A stretch of DNA of 13,009 nucleotides from Clostridia bacterium (GTDB lineage: Bacteria > Bacillota > Clostridia > Peptostreptococcales > Anaerovoracaceae). The position numbers were made by a program, and so were the translations under genes. The stretch covers positions 1 through 13,009 of the forward strand of contig CAAEEE010000258.1 in the NCBI GenBank assembly GCA_900754805.1, read 5' to 3'. Position 1 is the first letter of the stretch, and every line of letters starts with the position of its first letter. This document shows, piece by piece, positions 6,533-13,009 of this stretch. The notes beneath the pieces were generated by a model. It saw only the letters and a list, made by a program, of their open reading frames with translations. It did no database searches and was not told the DNA's origin.

Positions 6533-6588
6533 AAAAAAAATCTGCCAAAGAAAGCAGACACTTCGTTAAGTTTTCGCAAAGATTCTCT
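6533..6588 (-). ncRNA. Candidate small RNA or attenuated leader
   Basis: A predicted minus-strand transcript starts near 6588 from the TTGACA-16-TATAGT promoter. It ends at a hairpin (TCTGC/GCAGA, 6541-6545 with 6554-6558) followed by eight T (complement of 6533-6540), for about 55 nt. Further pairing is visible: GCGAAAA/TTTTCGC joins 6571-6577 to 6530-6536 and would enclose this hairpin and a small ACTT-CGTT-AAGT hairpin (6560-6571), like a three-way junction. The terminator stem is only 5 bp. It contains no plausible coding sequence. It could instead be the start of a long hbd leader with an attenuator. Confidence 0.35.
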
Positions 6589-6594
6589 AAATCG

Positions 6595-6622
6595 ACTATA
6601 TTTTTCGATATTTTTATGTCAA
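6595..6622 (-). promoter_or_regulatory. Near-consensus promoter reading toward hbd
   Basis: On the minus strand a perfect TTGACA (6617-6622) is followed after 16 bases by TATAGT (6595-6600). It is among the best-matching promoters in the window. The next gene in this direction, hbd, starts about 205 bases beyond the -10 and has its own promoter. A hairpin plus T8 run intervenes about 30-55 nt after the predicted start. Confidence 0.55.
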
Positions 6623-6641
6623 ACTTGTAATGTGTTGAAAG

Positions 6642-6650
6642 TGTTATAAA
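6642..6650 (+). promoter_or_regulatory. XRE regulator promoter (extended -10)
   Basis: TGTTATAAA (6642-6650) is an extended -10 without a convincing -35. The region where a -35 would lie (about 6620-6628) overlaps the -35 of the opposing minus-strand promoter, so the two could compete. Transcription would start near 6657, about 53 nt before the ATG. Confidence 0.45.
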
Positions 6651-6709
6651 TAGAAAGTTAAAGTGTATCTCAATGTTCAATTTGTATTTGATAAAAGGAG
6701 GAACGAACG

Positions 6710-7117
6710 ATGGAAGTTTCTGCACAGAGATGCCTCGGTCGAAATTTGAAGCTGTTGAGGGCAAGCAGGGACATCAATCAAAGTGATATGGCTGACCTGA
6801 TAGGTCTGGCCCGCTCATCATACACGCAGTACGAGCTCGGCAACCGAATTCCCGACGCGGAAACGCTGTATATTATAGCGAAATTTTTCCGAATTCGGAT
6901 GGACCTGTTTTTCGAACCCGAGAAAGCAAAATTTCTAAGTGAAGTCGCTTATTCCAGAACGCACGGCGAAAATGATGAAAAACTCATGGAGAATTACAGG
7001 CAGATGTCTCCTTTCTCGAAAGGTCGTCTGATTGAATTTTCTGAAAAGCTGGTCGAATGGGATAAGATTAAAGAAAACAACTTAAAAGCGCTGGAAGGAC
7101 GCCGCCAAGTGGATTGA
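6710..7117 (+). CDS. XRE-family helix-turn-helix transcriptional regulator
   Basis: A 135-residue DNA-binding protein. The N-terminal half (about residues 9-67) is a Cro/C1-type helix-turn-helix domain: LGRNLKLLRASRDINQSDMA leads into the recognition region LARSSYTQYELGNRIPDAETLYIIAKFF, read here in parts. The C-terminal half (about 75-135) is helical and charged, with no ligand-binding domain I recognise; it may serve dimerisation. The ATG follows AAAGGAGGA at good spacing. The gene is flanked by minus-strand units on both sides and has its own promoter and terminator, with no toxin, phage or conjugation gene beside it. Its targets are unknown. The neighbouring hbd/small-RNA promoter region, partly divergent from it, is one possibility, along with its own promoter. 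Confidence 0.92.
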   Translation: MEVSAQRCLGRNLKLLRASRDINQSDMADLIGLARSSYTQYELGNRIPDAETLYIIAKFFRIRMDLFFEPEKAKFLSEVAYSRTHGENDEKLMENYRQMSPFSKGRLIEFSEKLVEWDKIKENNLKALEGRRQVD

Positions 7118-7146
7118 CTCTCTCTACTTGGCGGTCCGCCTTTTTT
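7097..7146 (+). terminator. Intrinsic terminator overlapping the end of the XRE gene
   Basis: A 9-bp perfect stem (CCGCCAAGT 7102-7110 with ACTTGGCGG 7126-7134), extendable with GGA/TCC (7097-7099 with 7135-7137), is followed by TTTTTT (7141-7146). The stop codon (7115-7117) lies in the loop and the left arm encodes the final residues, so a terminating ribosome would cover half of the hairpin. On the minus strand no T run follows, so it is not an efficient terminator for the facing DUF1846 gene. Confidence 0.85.
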
Positions 7147-7158
7147 GCACAAAATTTT

Positions 7159-8670
7159 CTATGCGAAATAAAGATTTGTCGTCAGATATTCCGGGTCGCA
7201 GGTAACATCGATACCCATGTTTCTGAGCGTCTGTTCGTCGCGTTCACTGAGAATTGCTGTACAGTGCGCTTTGCAGCCGTTGAGCTGTTCGAGCATTTTG
7301 ACTGCCTTTTCCGCACAGGAATTTGTCTCTGCCGAAATCGAAAGTGCTGTCAGAATTTCTTCTACATTGAGGCTTGTTCTGTCGTGGTGGAGAATCTCGC
7401 CCTTCAGCTGCTGGATGCTGTTAAAGACATTCGGCGCGATTACATATAAATCATCCGGAATGCCTGCAATTTTCTTAATCGCATTCAAAAGAGCTGCGCC
7501 TGCGGCAACCATTCTGCGGCTGCTTCTCCCGGTAATAATGCTTCCGTCCGGCATTTCCATTGCCATAACAACGACATTCAGATATTTCTTATCTAGATTG
7601 CGCTTCGCCTCCGCATACTCTCTCGCCGGAATTACAACGCATCTGTCCTCTTCACAGGCGCCGACTTCCTTCATCAGAAGCTCCGAGCGCTCCAGTGCGT
7701 CCTCGGTAATCTTTCCTTTTTTATAATCACATTTCGCAATCATGAATCTGCGGATAATTTCCTGAATAGAGGCTTCTTTCACTGCCTCATCGTCTGTAAT
7801 GCAAAATCCGACGCGGTTGACGCCCATATCGGTCGGCGACTGGTATTCCGACTCTCCTGTAATCTTTTCGATAATTCGCTTAACCACCGGGAAAACTTCA
7901 AGGTCGCGGTTGTAATTAACCGCCATTTCGCCATATGCTTCCAGATGATAGGAGTCAATCATATTGACATCCTTCAAGTCTGCGGTCGCTGCCTCGTACG
8001 CAATATTTACAGGATGCTTGAGCGGAATATTCCAGATTGGGAAAGTCTCAAACTTCGCATAGCGCACCTTGGTTCCGCGCTTATATTCGTGATAAAGCTG
8101 AGAAAGACAGGTCGCAAGCTTGCCGCTGCCGCCGCCCGGTCCTGTTACAACTACGAGCGGTTTTGTCACTTCAATATATGGATTCGCCCCGTAGCCTTCT
8201 TCGCTTACGATAGTCTCCACATCCGTCGGATAGCCTTTGGTATAGGAATGCTTATAGGTTTTGATGTCTCTTCTTTCTAATTTATTGATGAACATATTGA
8301 CTGCCGGAGCGTCTTCATAACGCGTAATGACAACACTGTTAATCTTTAAATCGTGTTTTCTGAAAATATCAATCAGTCTCAGAACTTCTAAATCGTATGT
8401 AATCCCGAAATCCTGTCTTGTCTTACTGTTGATAATGTCTCCCGAATAAATACAAATGATGATTTCCGCCTGATCCTTCATTCTCTGCAAAAGCTTAATC
8501 TTCGCATTCTCATCAAAGCCCGGCAGCACGCGCATCGCATGTTTGTCGTGAACCAGCTTTCCGCCGAATTCCAGATACAATCTCTCGCTGTTGCCTGCAT
8601 TTATCCTTTCTAAAATATACTTGGACTGCTCCTCGATATATTTTTCTGAGTCAAAACCTTTTTTGTTCAT
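7159..8670 (-). CDS. DUF1846 family protein of unknown function
   Basis: A 503-residue soluble protein belonging, by overall sequence character, to the conserved DUF1846 family common in Firmicutes; its biochemical role is not established. The N-terminal part (about 1-165) is alpha/beta. A glycine-rich loop GPGGGSGK (177-184) follows a hydrophobic strand (LVVVT) and resembles a nucleotide-binding loop. Other notable stretches are FETFPIWN, the [13 protein letters not shown] segment and [18 protein letters not shown]. No signal peptide or membrane segment is seen. The ATG at 8670 is preferred over an in-frame GTG at 8679, because GAGGTGAAGGA lies just before the ATG. It is the last gene of the phosphoglucomutase-hslO-ddl operon, 25 nt after DUF1934. 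No clear minus-strand terminator follows. Confidence 0.88.
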   Translation of the reverse strand: MNKKGFDSEKYIEEQSKYILERINAGNSERLYLEFGGKLVHDKHAMRVLPGFDENAKIKLLQRMKDQAEIIICIYSGDIINSKTRQDFGITYDLEVLRLIDIFRKHDLKINSVVITRYEDAPAVNMFINKLERRDIKTYKHSYTKGYPTDVETIVSEEGYGANPYIEVTKPLVVVTGPGGGSGKLATCLSQLYHEYKRGTKVRYAKFETFPIWNIPLKHPVNIAYEAATADLKDVNMIDSYHLEAYGEMAVNYNRDLEVFPVVKRIIEKITGESEYQSPTDMGVNRVGFCITDDEAVKEASIQEIIRRFMIAKCDYKKGKITEDALERSELLMKEVGACEEDRCVVIPAREYAEAKRNLDKKYLNVVVMAMEMPDGSIITGRSSRRMVAAGAALLNAIKKIAGIPDDLYVIAPNVFNSIQQLKGEILHHDRTSLNVEEILTALSISAETNSCAEKAVKMLEQLNGCKAHCTAILSERDEQTLRNMGIDVTCDPEYLTTNLYFA

Positions 8671-8695
8671 TTCCTTCACCTCGTCTTTCTTTTGC

Positions 8696-9121
8696 TCACA
8701 AAATATCTATGTTTAATTGGTTTTTACCCTCTGCCAGTCCTTCCAGGCTGACGTTATATTCGATGCTGATATGTCCGCTTCCGTTTTCGGTATCCATATC
8801 GCAGTTTACGGTTCCCGTTACGACTTCAACGCCCATCGGACCGAACGGGGTTTCGTAGGTACTTCCGAAACGCTTTCCCTTTTCGAAGTAAAGCTCGCTG
8901 CGATAGCCTTCCGTACCGACTCTGCGCATCAGCACCGTATCGTCTTTCACCTTCAGTGTGGTCTTACATCCCGTCATTCCTGAAAGCTCACTTTCGTCAT
9001 AGATGACATAAACTGAATCGCCGCGAAGGTAGAATCTCCCCTCTGTCACGAACTCCATCTGCACTTCTTCTTTGTCCTCATAGGACTGTTTACCTGTTAT
9101 TTTTAGCGTTATATCTTTCAT
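8696..9121 (-). CDS. DUF1934 family beta-barrel protein
   Basis: A 141-residue small protein of the DUF1934 (YwiB-like) family, whose members fold as a lipocalin-like beta-barrel; its function is unknown. The sequence alternates short polar and hydrophobic strands, with the family-typical [25 protein letters not shown] in its first half and a [10 protein letters not shown] segment later. No signal peptide is present, so it is cytoplasmic. The ATG at 9121 lies inside the end of ddl (32-nt overlap). The only purine-rich ribosome binding site (AAAGGA) is about 15 bases upstream and is better spaced for a TTG at 9127, so the exact start is uncertain and may rely on translational coupling. Its barrel could bind a small hydrophobic or cell-wall ligand, but that is speculation. 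Confidence 0.85.
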   Translation of the reverse strand: MKDITLKITGKQSYEDKEEVQMEFVTEGRFYLRGDSVYVIYDESELSGMTGCKTTLKVKDDTVLMRRVGTEGYRSELYFEKGKRFGSTYETPFGPMGVEVVTGTVNCDMDTENGSGHISIEYNVSLEGLAEGKNQLNIDIL

Positions 9122-10136
9122 ATCCAAGCTCGATAATCCTTTCAATTGTATCCGGGTATTTCATGCCTGCCGCCTCCCAAAGAAGTGGGAACATGCTGAA
9201 ATTCGTAAATCCCGGAATTGTGTTTATTTCATTCAGATAAAGCTTCCCTGTATCCCGGTCGATGAAGAAGTCCACTCTGGCAAAGCCTTCACCGTCGATT
9301 GCCGCATAAGCTTTGCATGCATATTCCCTAATCTGCTCTCTTGTTTCCGGGTCTATATCAGCCGGAATGCAGAGCTTCGAGGCTCCTCCGTCCAGATATT
9401 TCGCAGTGTAATCATAAAACTCCGCCGATGGCAGGATTTCTCCGACTTCCGCGGCCTTCGGCTCTTCATTTCCTAAAATCCCCGTTTCAAGTTCTCTGCA
9501 GTTTATGTATTCTTCGACAATAATCCGTTTGTCGTATTGCAACGCAAGCTCCAGCGCCTTTTCCAATTCGCTTCGGTCAGACGCTTTACTGATGCCCACG
9601 CTGGAGCCCATATTCGCCGGCTTGACAAAGCTCGGATAGCCAAGCTTTTTTTCTACTTCGTCAAGAACGCTTTGCGGATCTTTTTCGTATTCGCTCTTCA
9701 TAACAGCAGCATGCCTGCAAATCGGAAGTCCGTTTTTTTCAAATACATCCTTCGCAAGCAGTTTATCCATCGCTACCGCAGACGCAAGAACGCCGCAGCC
9801 CCCGTAGGGAATATCCATCATCTCGAAAAATCCCTGAATTTTCCCGTCTTCGCAGTACGGGCCATGCATAATCGGCAGGGCAAAATCGATGACCTCCTTC
9901 AGCTTCCCCGGATTAAAAGGCTCTGCTTTCTCAATCCAGCTCCCGTTTTCAATCTCCTCTACTGTCCCGTCGAAGATTTTCCACTCGCCTTCTTTCGTGA
10001 TTCCAAGATAAATCAATTCATATTTTTCCTTCTTCACTGCGCGGATAACCGATGCTGCCGAAAGCAGCGATACCTCATGCTCGCCGGACTTTCCTCCGAA
10101 TATGATGCCGAGTCTTGTTTTCTTTCCTTCTGTCAT
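9090..10136 (-). CDS. ddl: D-alanine--D-alanine ligase
   Basis: An ATP-grasp enzyme that joins two D-alanines for the peptidoglycan stem peptide, in the cytoplasm; 348 residues, the usual length. Seen in order: GGKSGEHEVSLLSA (14-27), the first D-Ala site region HGPYCEDGKIQG (91-102), the ATP-grasp lysine region PSFVKPANMGSSVGI, the omega loop SAEFYDYTAKY, and the metal/substrate segment LNEINTIPGFTNFSMFP near the C-terminus. Tyrosine in the EFYDY loop points to D-Ala-D-Ala rather than vancomycin-resistance-type D-Ala-D-Lac synthesis. Residue 95 is Cys where the family normally has Gly (HGxxGEDG). The start overlaps the hslO stop by ATGA, so the two are translationally coupled. The 3' end overlaps the DUF1934 start. 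Confidence 0.97.
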   Translation of the reverse strand: MTEGKKTRLGIIFGGKSGEHEVSLLSAASVIRAVKKEKYELIYLGITKEGEWKIFDGTVEEIENGSWIEKAEPFNPGKLKEVIDFALPIMHGPYCEDGKIQGFFEMMDIPYGGCGVLASAVAMDKLLAKDVFEKNGLPICRHAAVMKSEYEKDPQSVLDEVEKKLGYPSFVKPANMGSSVGISKASDRSELEKALELALQYDKRIIVEEYINCRELETGILGNEEPKAAEVGEILPSAEFYDYTAKYLDGGASKLCIPADIDPETREQIREYACKAYAAIDGEGFARVDFFIDRDTGKLYLNEINTIPGFTNFSMFPLLWEAAGMKYPDTIERIIELGYERYNAKNNR

Positions 10137-11050
10137 TTCACAGCCTCCAAAATTCTCTCCAGATGTTCCTTATCAAAATGGTATTTTTTGCAGCAGAACT
10201 GGCATACAAGCTCCGCCTGCCCGTCCTCTTCAATAATATCCGTCAAATCTTTTTCGCCAATCGTCATAAGCACCTTCTCAAGTCTCTCCTCGGAACAATC
10301 GCAATGCCATCTCATTTCTTTGAATTCAAGTGTTTCCACCTGATATTCCTCCGGCATCTGTGCGAAAATGCGATCCATCATTGCCTGAAGTACGCCTTCG
10401 TCCGACTTTCCGTGGTTTTCGGAAACCGCTTCTTCCACGAGCGTTGTAATCGGCGGAAGTTTCTCAAGCATTGCCTCCAGCGCGTCTATGGACTCTTCCG
10501 CCGCATTCGGAAGCATCTGAATAATCATACCGCCAGCCGCTGCAATCGTGTAGTCCACATCGACTTTCACGCCGAGCGAAATCGCCGAGCTCTGTTGTTC
10601 TGATATAAAATAATATGCGGTAAGGTCGTCCGCAATTTCTCCGTCTACCAAAGCAATCGTTCCGACATAAGGCTCTCTGAGTCCGAGATCCTTAATGACC
10701 GTAAGCTCGCCGATGCCTAAAGAGCCTCCGACATCGAGCTTTCCTTCTTTCGTCAGTGGAAGATCAACATCCGGATTTGCGATATATCCTTTCACATCGC
10801 CGTTTGCTGTTGCCGTCGCCAGAATCTGCTTCGCCGGACCGTCCCCTTTAAACAGAACAGTCAGCTTGTCACTGTCATTCTTTAAAAGCAGTCCCATCAG
10901 TCCTGCTCCGGTCAGTACTCTTCCAAGGCCTGCTGACGCAAGCGGCGTTGTATCGTGAATTTTTCTCGCTTCCTCGACAAGATCCGTTGAAATTGTCAAA
11001 TAAACTCTGAACGACCCGCTATGGTCAATGCCTGTAATTACTTTACTCAT
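10133..11050 (-). CDS. hslO: Redox-regulated molecular chaperone Hsp33
   Basis: A cytoplasmic holdase that is inactive when its four cysteines bind zinc and is switched on by oxidation, protecting unfolded proteins during oxidative stress. The 305-residue protein has the N-terminal chaperone core (about 1-175, with DHSGSFRVY and GGMIIQMLPNA) and the C-terminal redox switch: Cys250-x-Cys252 and Cys283-x2-Cys286 (HCDCSEER and VCQFCCKKY). This is the C-x-C...C-x-x-C pattern required for zinc. A fifth cysteine, Cys287, directly follows. The start overlaps the end of the phosphoglucomutase gene by 8 nt, and its stop overlaps the ddl start. In an anaerobe it fits defence against transient oxygen or hypochlorite. 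Confidence 0.97.
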   Translation of the reverse strand: MSKVITGIDHSGSFRVYLTISTDLVEEARKIHDTTPLASAGLGRVLTGAGLMGLLLKNDSDKLTVLFKGDGPAKQILATATANGDVKGYIANPDVDLPLTKEGKLDVGGSLGIGELTVIKDLGLREPYVGTIALVDGEIADDLTAYYFISEQQSSAISLGVKVDVDYTIAAAGGMIIQMLPNAAEESIDALEAMLEKLPPITTLVEEAVSENHGKSDEGVLQAMMDRIFAQMPEEYQVETLEFKEMRWHCDCSEERLEKVLMTIGEKDLTDIIEEDGQAELVCQFCCKKYHFDKEHLERILEAVK

Positions 11051-12770
11051 ATTTCTCTACCTCTCTCAAAAAACGCTCTGTACACGCTTTGATTTCCTGC
11101 GCATTTTCGTCTGCCTCGGAAGCGCTTTCGCCTCTTGCGAAAATATACACCTTCAGCTTCGGCTCCGTGCCCGACGGTCTGACAATCAATCTGTGTCCGC
11201 CTGCCAGCTCTGCGCAGTACATTTCCTTTTCCCTATAGCAAAATTCTTTTGTGATTTTTTCCGACTTCAGCTTCCCCGCGAAAAGCCCTGCGATAATTTT
11301 CTCGGCTTTTCTTCTGTCTCTTTCGCCCGCATACTGCACCGAAAACGGCATCGCCGCCATATAGCCATATTTTTCATACAGCTCCCGTAAACGCGTGTAA
11401 AGGGTTTTATCCTCTAATAAAAGCTCCGCAGCCGCCAGACAAACCAGCCTTGCCGCCATCACGCCATCTTTATCTCTCGTATAATCGCCGCATAAATAGC
11501 CGAGGCTCTCTTCAAAACCAAAAAGGAATTCCTCATTTCCGCCATTTTCGCAGCGTCTTTTTATCCTTTCCATTTCACAGGCAATATTCTTAAAGCCTGT
11601 AAAAACATTCTTAACTTTTACCCCGTAGCTTCGGCCGATTTCCTCGGTAAGTGGGGAGCTCACAAAGCTTTTAAAAGCAACCCATTCCTTCTGCTCTTTC
11701 TGTTCTGCTCCTGCCTCATTCCGGCTGAGACGACATCGGCATATATAATCGAATAAAAGTTCTCCGGTCTGATTTCCCGAGAGCCTCACATATGCACCCT
11801 CTTCATTCAGGCACATCACGCCCAGTCGGTCGCTGTCGGGGTCTGTCGCCAGAATCAGCTGCGGTTTTTCGCCCGCCTCTGCGCCTGTCTCGCACAATTT
11901 CAAAGCTTCATTGAAAGCTTCTACATATTCGGGATTCGGCGATGCGCAGGTCGTAAAATTGCCGTCCGCAAGCTTCTGGCTTTCGACTTCCAGAATGTTC
12001 TCTTCCTTCATTCCCAAACGCTTCAAGGTTTCGAGCACATAAGGTCTTCCGCTTCCGTTCAGCGGCGTATAGCAAATCCGAAGCCTGCGCAGGCTTTCCT
12101 TCACTGTCTCACGCTCACGCGGAAACGGTGTGTTTTCCTCAAGTGCCTGCAAGTATCGCTCTTTTAAATCTTTCGGAACCGTTCTGACGGCCGCAGGCTC
12201 TGCCGACGTGTTCTCTGCCGCAGAATCCGTGAAAGGATTGATTTCCTTTATATAGCTTTCCGCAATCGCTGCGTTTTTCTCATCAATCTGATTGCCGAAA
12301 CGGTCGTAAACCTTATATCCGTTGTACTCTTTCGGATTGTGGCTGGCGGTAATCATGATCCCGCAGCAAAGCTGCATTTCTCTGACCGCAAAAGACAGAA
12401 CCGGAACCGGCGTCGGCTCGTCAAACAAAAAAACCTCTATTCCTTCCTTTGCGAATACTTCTGCAACCCCTGCCGCATATTCACGCGAGTTGATTCTCGT
12501 GTCGTAGGCAATCACAAGCGCCGGGTGTTCATGCGCCTCCCGGAGATACTTTCCAATTCCCCTGCTGGCTTTTCGAAGCGTAACGGAGTTAATACGGTTA
12601 CTGCCCGCGCCCATCTTTTCCCGCATCCCGGAGGTCCCAAAAGCGATGTCTTTACAAAACCTGTCATATATTTCATTTTCATTCCCGCGGATTTCTTCAA
12701 GCTCTGCCGCAAGGTCTTCGGGCAGTTTTTGCGCCGTCCAGCGGGTATATTCTTTCCATGCTTTTTCCAT
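11043..12770 (-). CDS. Phosphoglucomutase/phosphomannomutase (alpha-D-phosphohexomutase)
   Basis: It interconverts hexose 1-phosphate and 6-phosphate through a phosphoserine intermediate, supplying glucose-1-phosphate or related precursors for cell-wall and surface polysaccharides; 575 residues, the size of the Bacillus PgcA-type enzymes. Four family loops are visible: AFGTSGMR (43-50), the catalytic TASHNP (141-146, phosphoserine Ser143), the metal-binding DPDSDRLGV, the sugar-binding GFEESLGYL, and the phosphate-binding RPSGTEPKLKVY near the C-terminus. GFEES suggests glucose-phosphate substrates, but specificity cannot be fixed by sequence. The ATG at 12770 is chosen because it begins the conserved MEKAWKEYTRW. 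No clear ribosome binding site precedes it, and in-frame upstream codons would add 24 unconserved residues. It heads the hslO-ddl-DUF1934-DUF1846 operon. Confidence 0.95.
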   Translation of the reverse strand: MEKAWKEYTRWTAQKLPEDLAAELEEIRGNENEIYDRFCKDIAFGTSGMREKMGAGSNRINSVTLRKASRGIGKYLREAHEHPALVIAYDTRINSREYAAGVAEVFAKEGIEVFLFDEPTPVPVLSFAVREMQLCCGIMITASHNPKEYNGYKVYDRFGNQIDEKNAAIAESYIKEINPFTDSAAENTSAEPAAVRTVPKDLKERYLQALEENTPFPRERETVKESLRRLRICYTPLNGSGRPYVLETLKRLGMKEENILEVESQKLADGNFTTCASPNPEYVEAFNEALKLCETGAEAGEKPQLILATDPDSDRLGVMCLNEEGAYVRLSGNQTGELLFDYICRCRLSRNEAGAEQKEQKEWVAFKSFVSSPLTEEIGRSYGVKVKNVFTGFKNIACEMERIKRRCENGGNEEFLFGFEESLGYLCGDYTRDKDGVMAARLVCLAAAELLLEDKTLYTRLRELYEKYGYMAAMPFSVQYAGERDRRKAEKIIAGLFAGKLKSEKITKEFCYREKEMYCAELAGGHRLIVRPSGTEPKLKVYIFARGESASEADENAQEIKACTERFLREVEKYE

Positions 12771-12834
12771 AATACTAATGTCCACAATTTCATCTCTGCA
12801 ATAATATTTTATTTTATCATATTTCACATTATTT

Positions 12835-12856
12835 TTACACAAAAATTACACAAAAG
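12835..12856. repeat. Tandem 11-bp direct repeat in the divergent intergenic region
   Basis: Two adjacent 11-bp units, TTACACAAAAA (12835-12845) and TTACACAAAAG (12846-12856), are identical at 10 of 11 bases. The period of about one helical turn places both on the same DNA face. They lie between the divergent phosphoglucomutase gene and the gene at 12908. A related GTGAAA (minus strand, about 12822-12827) follows a further turn away. This could be a regulator site; nothing names the regulator. Confidence 0.4.
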
Positions 12857-12880
12857 ATGATTATAATTTGCCTATAAAAT
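12857..12880 (+). promoter_or_regulatory. Probable promoter region of the right-edge gene
   Basis: Two -10-like hexamers read on the plus strand, TATAAT (12862-12867) and TATAAA (12873-12878), upstream of a strong ribosome binding site. Neither has a good -35 at 16-18 bases, where the tandem repeat lies, so the promoter may need an activator or a different sigma factor. I found no convincing promoter for the divergent phosphoglucomutase gene either, only A/T-rich -10-like sequence around 12801-12821. Confidence 0.3.
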
Positions 12881-12907
12881 AAATCAGAGAGCAAGGAGGT
12901 CACTTTC

Positions 12908-13009
12908 ATGGACGATTGGGATAGATTTGAAAACAGAGAATACACGGATACCGCAGAGCCTCCCCACAAGAAGCCTCGCGAAAAAAGAGACCCGAAATAT
13001 GTTACGACG
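12908..13009 (+). CDS. Unknown protein, N-terminal 34 residues only (cut by window edge)
   Basis: ATG at 12908 follows a strong AAGGAGGT (12893-12900) with seven bases of spacing. The frame is open for all 34 codons to the edge. The visible part is acidic and aromatic at first (MDDWDRFENREYTD), then basic and proline-containing (PPHKKPREKR), and looks disordered. Such charged starts often precede a membrane anchor, but none is within view, so no function is assigned. It is divergent from the phosphoglucomutase operon. Confidence 0.75.
   Translation, partial: MDDWDRFENREYTDTAEPPHKKPREKRDPKYVTT

Noticed and set aside
6515..6541. T9 and A8 runs flanking GCGGTGCG as a terminator hairpin
   Set aside because: The G/C centre pairs poorly and the stem would be almost wholly A-T. 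The A8 run is better explained as the T tract of the neighbouring minus-strand hairpin.
6462..6764. Minus-strand 100-codon frame covering the hbd-XRE intergenic region
   Set aside because: Low-complexity A/T-rich translation overlapping the XRE start, no ribosome binding site, and it runs through promoters and a hairpin-T8 element. Not treated as a gene.
6710..7117. Antitoxin or phage repressor, marking a mobile element
   Set aside because: No toxin, integrase, attachment-site repeat or phage gene is adjacent. It is a lone regulator with its own promoter and terminator.
9090..10136. Vancomycin-resistance-type D-Ala-D-Lac ligase
   Set aside because: The omega loop carries EFYDY with tyrosine, typical of D-Ala-D-Ala ligases, and no vanH or vanX genes are nearby.
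9537..10343. Plus-strand open frame of 268 codons opposite ddl and hslO
   Set aside because: Antisense to two certain genes, with composition rich in Arg, Phe, Cys and His typical of reverse-strand shadows.
1..13009. CRISPR array, insertion sequence, tRNA or rRNA
   Set aside because: Read-through found no regularly spaced repeats, transposase motifs, terminal inverted repeats, cloverleaf-like segments or rRNA-like sequence.

Overview
This window reads as an ordinary chromosomal segment of an anaerobic, low-to-moderate-GC Firmicute of the class Clostridia. The signs are AGGAGG-type ribosome binding sites, a zinc-type (four-cysteine) L31, a stand-alone 3-hydroxybutyryl-CoA dehydrogenase of the butyrate/crotonyl-CoA type, and several genes of unknown function typical of Firmicutes (DUF1385, DUF1846, DUF1934). 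I cannot assign a genus. There is no prophage, insertion sequence, CRISPR array, rRNA or tRNA. Nothing here amounts to a defence island or a new multi-gene system. The notable points are in regulatory sequence and in individual residues.

Left block (1-4684): the tail of a plus-strand gene enters at the left edge and ends at an intrinsic terminator (47-72). Facing it is a minus-strand cluster, in transcription order rho, a DUF1385 membrane protein, prmC, a flavoprotein with an iron-sulfur-type cysteine motif, then rpmE. DUF1385/prmC and prmC/flavoprotein join by 4-nt ATGA overlaps. rho has its own promoter (TTGAAA-17-TATGTT), and rpmE has a separate one (TTGCAA-17-TATAGT). In many Clostridia rpmE lies directly after rho and prfA follows prmC. 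Here rpmE is displaced and prfA is absent.

Middle block (4620-7146): three single-gene units. A plus-strand dimethylargininase/arginine-deiminase-family hydrolase has a perfect 19-bp palindrome over its -10. It ends at a terminator that faces the UUCG-loop terminator of the minus-strand hbd. hbd carries a Rossmann-fold substitution predicting NADP(H) use, and a Rex-like operator just inside its leader. The 319-bp gap between hbd and a plus-strand XRE regulator also holds a near-consensus minus-strand promoter followed about 30-55 nt later by a hairpin and T8 run. This is a candidate small RNA or an attenuated hbd leader.

Right block (7159-12770): a compact minus-strand operon, in order a phosphoglucomutase/phosphomannomutase, hslO (Hsp33), ddl (D-Ala-D-Ala ligase), DUF1934 and DUF1846. 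Neighbouring genes overlap or lie within 25 nt. It combines hexose-phosphate and cell-wall precursor supply with redox stress protection. A divergent plus-strand gene of unknown function begins at 12908 and runs off the right edge.
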